Below are positions 59,743 to 62,776 of a stretch of DNA of 62,776 nt, piece after piece. Origin of the DNA: Candidatus Omnitrophota bacterium (lineage in GTDB: Bacteria; Omnitrophota; Gorgyraeia; Gygaellales; Profunditerraquicolaceae); NCBI GenBank assembly GCA_030691865.1, contig JAUYDL010000016.1, positions 1 to 62,776 on the forward strand. The letters are read 5' to 3'. Numbering within the stretch: the stretch's first letter is position 1; the number at the start of each line of letters is the position of its first letter. Below the pieces are notes generated by a model that saw only the letters and a program-made list of their open reading frames with translations, was not told the DNA's origin and searched no databases. The position numbers were made by a program, and so were the translations under genes.

Positions 59743-60171
59743 ATGATTTTTATCATCGTTTTAAGCGTTATTTTATTGGATCAGGCCACTAAGTTTCTCG
59801 CCTTAAGATTTCTGCAACTAAACATCCCGGTTCCGGTAATAAAAAATTTTTTAAATTTGACCCTGGTGCATAATCGCGGGGCAGCCTTTGGTTTTTTTCA
59901 GAATCAGCTGCTTTTGTTTGTGTTGGTTTCGCTTTTTGCGATTGGGCTTATTCTCTACAATTTAAAAACAAATTCAATCATTTTAAAACTATCTTTAAGC
60001 CTGATTTTAGGCGGCTCAATAGGCAATCTTATTGACCGTCTGCGTTTTGGTTTTGTGATTGATTTTTTGGATCTGCGTATCTGGCCGGTTTTTAATATTG
60101 CGGATTCGGTGATCACCATAGCTGCGCTGGTATTAAGCTGGGAGTTATTATTTAATAAAAATGCTGCCTGA
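59743..60171 (+). CDS. lspA: lipoprotein signal peptidase
   Basis: Cleaves prolipoproteins at the lipobox. Four membrane helices over 142 aa. Catalytic aspartates are in GNLIDRLRFGFVIDFLDL and FNIADSVITI. Also VHNRGAAFGFFQ. It overlaps lgt by 11 bp; Lgt acts just before it in the pathway. Confidence 0.95.
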   Translation: MIFIIVLSVILLDQATKFLALRFLQLNIPVPVIKNFLNLTLVHNRGAAFGFFQNQLLLFVLVSLFAIGLILYNLKTNSIILKLSLSLILGGSIGNLIDRLRFGFVIDFLDLRIWPVFNIADSVITIAALVLSWELLFNKNAA

Positions 60172-60895
60172 AATTTTCCGTATAGGGAGTTTTACGATCT
60201 ATTCTTATGGTTTGATGCTGGTTTTGGCCTTTTTTGCTTGTACCTATTTAGCTACTTTACAAGCAAAAAAGGAGCAAATGGATGGCGAGGGAATATTTAA
60301 TCTTTGTTTCTATGTTTTTATTTTTGGTATAATCGGTTCTCGGATATTTTATGTGCTGATTAATGCTCGCTTTTATCTGCATAATCCCCTGGAGATCATT
60401 ATGCTGCAGCACGGAGGCATGGCCTGGTTCGGTGGTTTAATTTTTGGCGCTAGCGGAGCAATTCTGTTTATTAAGAAGCATAAAATGAATTTGCTTAGGA
60501 GTTTAGATTTACTGGCTCCTTTTATTGCCTTAGGTCAGGCGATTGGCAGGATAGGATGTCTTTTAAACGGCTGTTGTTTTGGCCGGGAATCTGAGTTTGG
60601 GTTATATTTTAAAGTCTTTGATCAGATTTTAATACCTACTCAGCTGTATTCTTCGTTGCTTTTGCTTTTAATCTTCATTACTTTAAGATTTAAACAAGAT
60701 GCCAAACATCTACCGGGTGAGATTCTCTGCAGTTATTTTTTTCTTTATTCACTAAAGCGTTTTTTTATTGAATTCTTGCGTAACGATAGCCCCAAGATGT
60801 TCTATGGGTTAACTCTTTTTCAGATTTTGAGTCTGGTGATGTTTTTTCTCTCTCTGGGCATGTTTATCAAGTTATTCGTGATCAAGAAAAAATAA
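60161..60895 (+). CDS. lgt: prolipoprotein diacylglyceryl transferase
   Basis: Adds diacylglycerol to the lipobox cysteine. Features: IYSYGLMLVLAFFA, GIIGSRIFYVL, HGGMAWFGGLIFG, LGQAIGRIGCLLNGCCFG and YSLKRFFIEFLRND. The length of 244 aa is normal. A 31-nt GGGGACGGTTCT element begins 1 nt after the stop codon. Confidence 0.95.
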   Translation: MLPEIFRIGSFTIYSYGLMLVLAFFACTYLATLQAKKEQMDGEGIFNLCFYVFIFGIIGSRIFYVLINARFYLHNPLEIIMLQHGGMAWFGGLIFGASGAILFIKKHKMNLLRSLDLLAPFIALGQAIGRIGCLLNGCCFGRESEFGLYFKVFDQILIPTQLYSSLLLLLIFITLRFKQDAKHLPGEILCSYFFLYSLKRFFIEFLRNDSPKMFYGLTLFQILSLVMFFLSLGMFIKLFVIKKK

Positions 60896-60896
60896 C

Positions 60897-60927
60897 GGGG
60901 ACGGTTCTAAAAAATAGAACCGTCCCC
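60897..60927. repeat. GGGGACGGTTCT element, minimal copy 5
   Basis: The shortest copy: GGGGACGGTTCTA and TAGAACCGTCCCC are perfect complements around five A residues. It begins 1 nt after the lgt stop codon. Confidence 0.92.
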
Positions 60928-61000
60928 TTGATTCTATGGGAATAGACCATGGAAGACTCTCGTTCGATTCGCTCACGAGGATTTTACTGGATGAAACTTA

Positions 61001-61915
61001 ATGGAAGAATTATTATTACAAGTTAAAGCCGAAGAGGCTAAAATGCGTTTGGATTTGCTCTTGACGGATTATTCCCTGCGTAATAATTTAGGCCTATCGC
61101 GTACAAATATTCAGAAGCTTATCCATGAAGGAAAAGTTTTTTTAAACTCCCGGATAGTTAATAAGCCGCACCATAAGTTAAATCCAAATGATGCGCTGCA
61201 GGTTTTTCTCCCGGAGAAAGAAAAAACAGAATTTTTACCGGAGCAGATATCTCTGGATATTGTTTATGAGGATAAAGACATACTCCTGATTAATAAGCAG
61301 GCGGGCTTAGTGGTACATCCGGCTCCGGGCAATCGGGCGCATACTTTAGTTAATGCTTTGTTGGGCCGCTCTACGGAACTCTCCGATATAAATAAAAATC
61401 GTCCTGGAATTGTGCATCGCCTAGACAAAGAAACTAGCGGGCTTCTAGTGATTGCTAAAAACAATGCCAGCCACTTAAAATTAGTTAAACAGTTTGCCCA
61501 GCACAGTATCCAGCGTAAATATATTGCTATTGTTTGCGGCCGGGTGGAGTTTGACGAGGATGTGATTGAGGCTCCGATTGGCCGGCATCCTCTAAAGCGA
61601 AAAAATATGGCAGTTTCATTTACGCAAAATACCAAATATGCCAAGACTTCTTATAAAACATTAAAGCGTTCCAAGGATTTTAGCCTCCTGGAACTGGCGC
61701 CTTTTACCGGCAGGACGCATCAACTCCGGGTGCATTTGGCTTACTTAGGATATCCGATACTTGGTGATGCTAAGTATGGAAAGAGGGATAATTTTTCCCG
61801 CCTGGCTTTACATGCCCAAGAGATCGGCTTTATCCATCCTTCCACAGGTAAGTTTATGCATTTCACCAGTAAGATTCCTTTAGAATTTCAGGAGTTTATT
61901 AAGAAAAACTTATAA
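61001..61915 (+). CDS. RluA-family 23S rRNA pseudouridine synthase (RluD-like)
   Basis: Isomerises uridines in 23S rRNA. An N-terminal S4 RNA-binding domain (MRLDLLLTDYSL, then SRTNIQKLIHEGKVFLNSR) is followed by the catalytic domain, with the active aspartate in RLDKETSGLLVIAK, and TGRTHQLRVHLAYLGYPILGD. The length of 304 aa fits RluD. Which uridines it modifies is not certain. Confidence 0.92.
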   Translation: MEELLLQVKAEEAKMRLDLLLTDYSLRNNLGLSRTNIQKLIHEGKVFLNSRIVNKPHHKLNPNDALQVFLPEKEKTEFLPEQISLDIVYEDKDILLINKQAGLVVHPAPGNRAHTLVNALLGRSTELSDINKNRPGIVHRLDKETSGLLVIAKNNASHLKLVKQFAQHSIQRKYIAIVCGRVEFDEDVIEAPIGRHPLKRKNMAVSFTQNTKYAKTSYKTLKRSKDFSLLELAPFTGRTHQLRVHLAYLGYPILGDAKYGKRDNFSRLALHAQEIGFIHPSTGKFMHFTSKIPLEFQEFIKKNL

Positions 61916-61918
61916 ACT

Positions 61919-62044
61919 GTGAGGGAAGATCCTTACGGCTATACGCTTCGAAAATTTGTTCCAAATTTTCTCGCAGCCGTAAGGATTAGTTCGGTCAGAT
62001 AACTTACGTCGCGCTTTCAGCGCTTCCGTAAGTTATGCCCTCAC
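61919..62044. repeat. compound palindrome resembling a three-way junction
   Basis: GTGAGGG (61919-61925) pairs with CCCTCAC (62038-62044). It encloses two stems. The first is ATCCTTACGGCT (61929-61940) with AGCCGTAAGGAT (61975-61986), with inner GAAAATTTG and CAAATTTTC. The second is ATAACTTACG (61999-62008) with CGTAAGTTAT (62027-62036), with inner GCGCT and AGCGC. It starts 4 nt after the rluD-like stop. Confidence 0.85.
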
Positions 62045-62054
62045 TAAATTTCTC

Positions 62055-62082
62055 TTGATTTTTACCTAACTAATGTTATATT
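62055..62082 (+). promoter_or_regulatory. sigma70-type promoter for the last gene
   Basis: TTGATT (62055-62060) and TATATT (62077-62082) are 16 nt apart. The start codon is at 62123 after AAAGGAGG. Confidence 0.65.
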
Positions 62083-62122
62083 AATGATTAATAAACTTAA
62101 TAAAACTATAAAAGGAGGCAAA

Positions 62123-62776
62123 ATGTATCGCAAAGGCTCAATCCTATTACCTGTCCTAATTGGATTATTTATTATTTCATTATTAGCTGCTGCGGGAGTA
62201 TTTTATTTGTATCAAAAGGAGCACGCGCAAAATGTCAAGCTTCAGGGGCAGATTGTTGAACTGGAGAATCGTCAGCGCCTTACCGCCAGCCAACTTGAAG
62301 AATCCAAAAAGATAGCTACAGATCTTGCGTTAAAATTACAAGAAGCTAAAAGTAAGATGGATTCTTTATCCGGCGAGTTGGCTGCGGAAAAATTAGCACA
62401 TGCCGAAACATCAAATAAATTAGAACAGTTTAAGACGGATCTTTCCAAGCAGAAATCTTTGCGGGAGGATCTTGAGAACCGGCTTAATCAGGTTCAAGAC
62501 GATGGCAAGCAAATTAAAGAACAAATAAAAATTATGCAACAGCAGAAAGTCGCGTTGGAGGAAAAAATTAAGGATCTAGAGACTGGCGCAGGTGGCGTAG
62601 AATTGGGTAAGGTTGTCGTTAATCCTGAGCTGCTCCCGCCGGCTAATGATCTTGCTTTGGTTCAACCTAAAATTGTGGATAAGCAAATTAACGCGTCGGA
62701 CGCTAAAGCCCTAAAGGTTACGACAAAAGATCAGCCTCGTTTGGTTAAGGGCCAAGAAGGTAATGTGATGGTTGTA
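62123..62776 (+). CDS. coiled-coil membrane protein, unknown (3' end outside window)
   Basis: The 218 residues seen begin MYRKGSILLPVLIGLFIISLLAAAG, one membrane helix, and continue as a long coiled coil (residues 30-150), then a less structured, Pro-containing part. The reading frame is still open at the last base of the window. A strong ribosome binding site (AAAGGAGG) and a promoter precede it. No family is recognised; structural or envelope roles are possible. Confidence 0.8.
   Translation, partial: MYRKGSILLPVLIGLFIISLLAAAGVFYLYQKEHAQNVKLQGQIVELENRQRLTASQLEESKKIATDLALKLQEAKSKMDSLSGELAAEKLAHAETSNKLEQFKTDLSKQKSLREDLENRLNQVQDDGKQIKEQIKIMQQQKVALEEKIKDLETGAGGVELGKVVVNPELLPPANDLALVQPKIVDKQINASDAKALKVTTKDQPRLVKGQEGNVMVV

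Noticed and set aside
30731..60927. GGGGACGGTTCT copies as a CRISPR array
   Set aside because: The copies are kilobases apart, palindromic throughout, and lie after unrelated genes; no spacers or cas genes are seen.

Overview
The window looks like a chromosomal segment of an uncultured, Gram-negative-type bacterium. It carries almost only housekeeping genes, most of them on the + strand. Evidence for a diderm with meso-DAP peptidoglycan is the complete mur/fts cluster with a DNPR-type MurE, the lipoprotein pair lspA-lgt, and an AsmA-like membrane protein. The gene content, the many palindromic intergenic elements and the ORF6N and DUF5679 genes remind me of Omnitrophota or PVC-related genomes, but no rRNA or other decisive marker is present, so this placement is tentative. 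Promoters are easy to see as sigma70-type -35/-10 boxes spaced 16-17 nt.

Layout. 1-4383: multi-hairpin region, then a DUF5679 zinc ribbon, rsfS (apparent AUA start), argS, recJ and convergent rpmB. 4384-12098: ORF6N gene, LOG-family protein, a UvrD-like helicase fused to a PD-(D/E)XK Fe-S nuclease and split by an intein, plsC and an AsmA-like protein. 12104-21237: hypothetical protein, GGQ release-factor-like protein, 41-aa membrane peptide, rpsO-pnp-ftsK, rodZ-like, rimO, pgsA, pgpA. 21247-22301: thpR and pncC on the - strand. 22295-27446: riboflavin operon behind an FMN riboswitch (ribAB, ribH, nusB, PHP phosphoesterase, ribD, ribE). 27459-36447: HTH/LAGLIDADG-like gene, tRNA-Pro(CGG), acyP, ligA, lipoprotein, metallo-beta-lactamase-fold hydrolase, xer recombinase, cca-type nucleotidyltransferase, rbfA, nrnA, ribF.

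36643-53522: division and cell-wall (dcw) cluster mraZ-rsmH-ftsL-ftsI-murE-murF-mraY-murD-ftsW-murG-(metalloprotease)-murC-murB-ddl-ftsQ-ftsA, behind a strong promoter with three MraZ-type boxes and one perfect DnaA box upstream. ftsZ does not follow ftsA and is not in the window. 53531-62776: small membrane protein, PLP homeostasis protein, proC, mtnP, ileS, dksA-like, lspA, lgt, rluD and the start of a coiled-coil membrane protein.

The most unusual layer is structural DNA. At least five families of palindromic elements are scattered through gene ends and even inside genes: five GGGGACGGTTCT elements, each within 12 nt of a stop codon; a paired-hairpin element in front of two genes; a 26-nt hairpin found once between genes and once in frame inside ribE; a doubled hairpin coding for the FtsK linker; and CCTGCCTG palindromes. 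Some copies differ by compensatory changes in their stems. Long perfect palindromes also lie inside the ORF6N and HTH/LAGLIDADG-like genes. The other standout is the intein, which splits helicase motif III and appears to carry a GIY-YIG-like nuclease instead of the usual LAGLIDADG domain.
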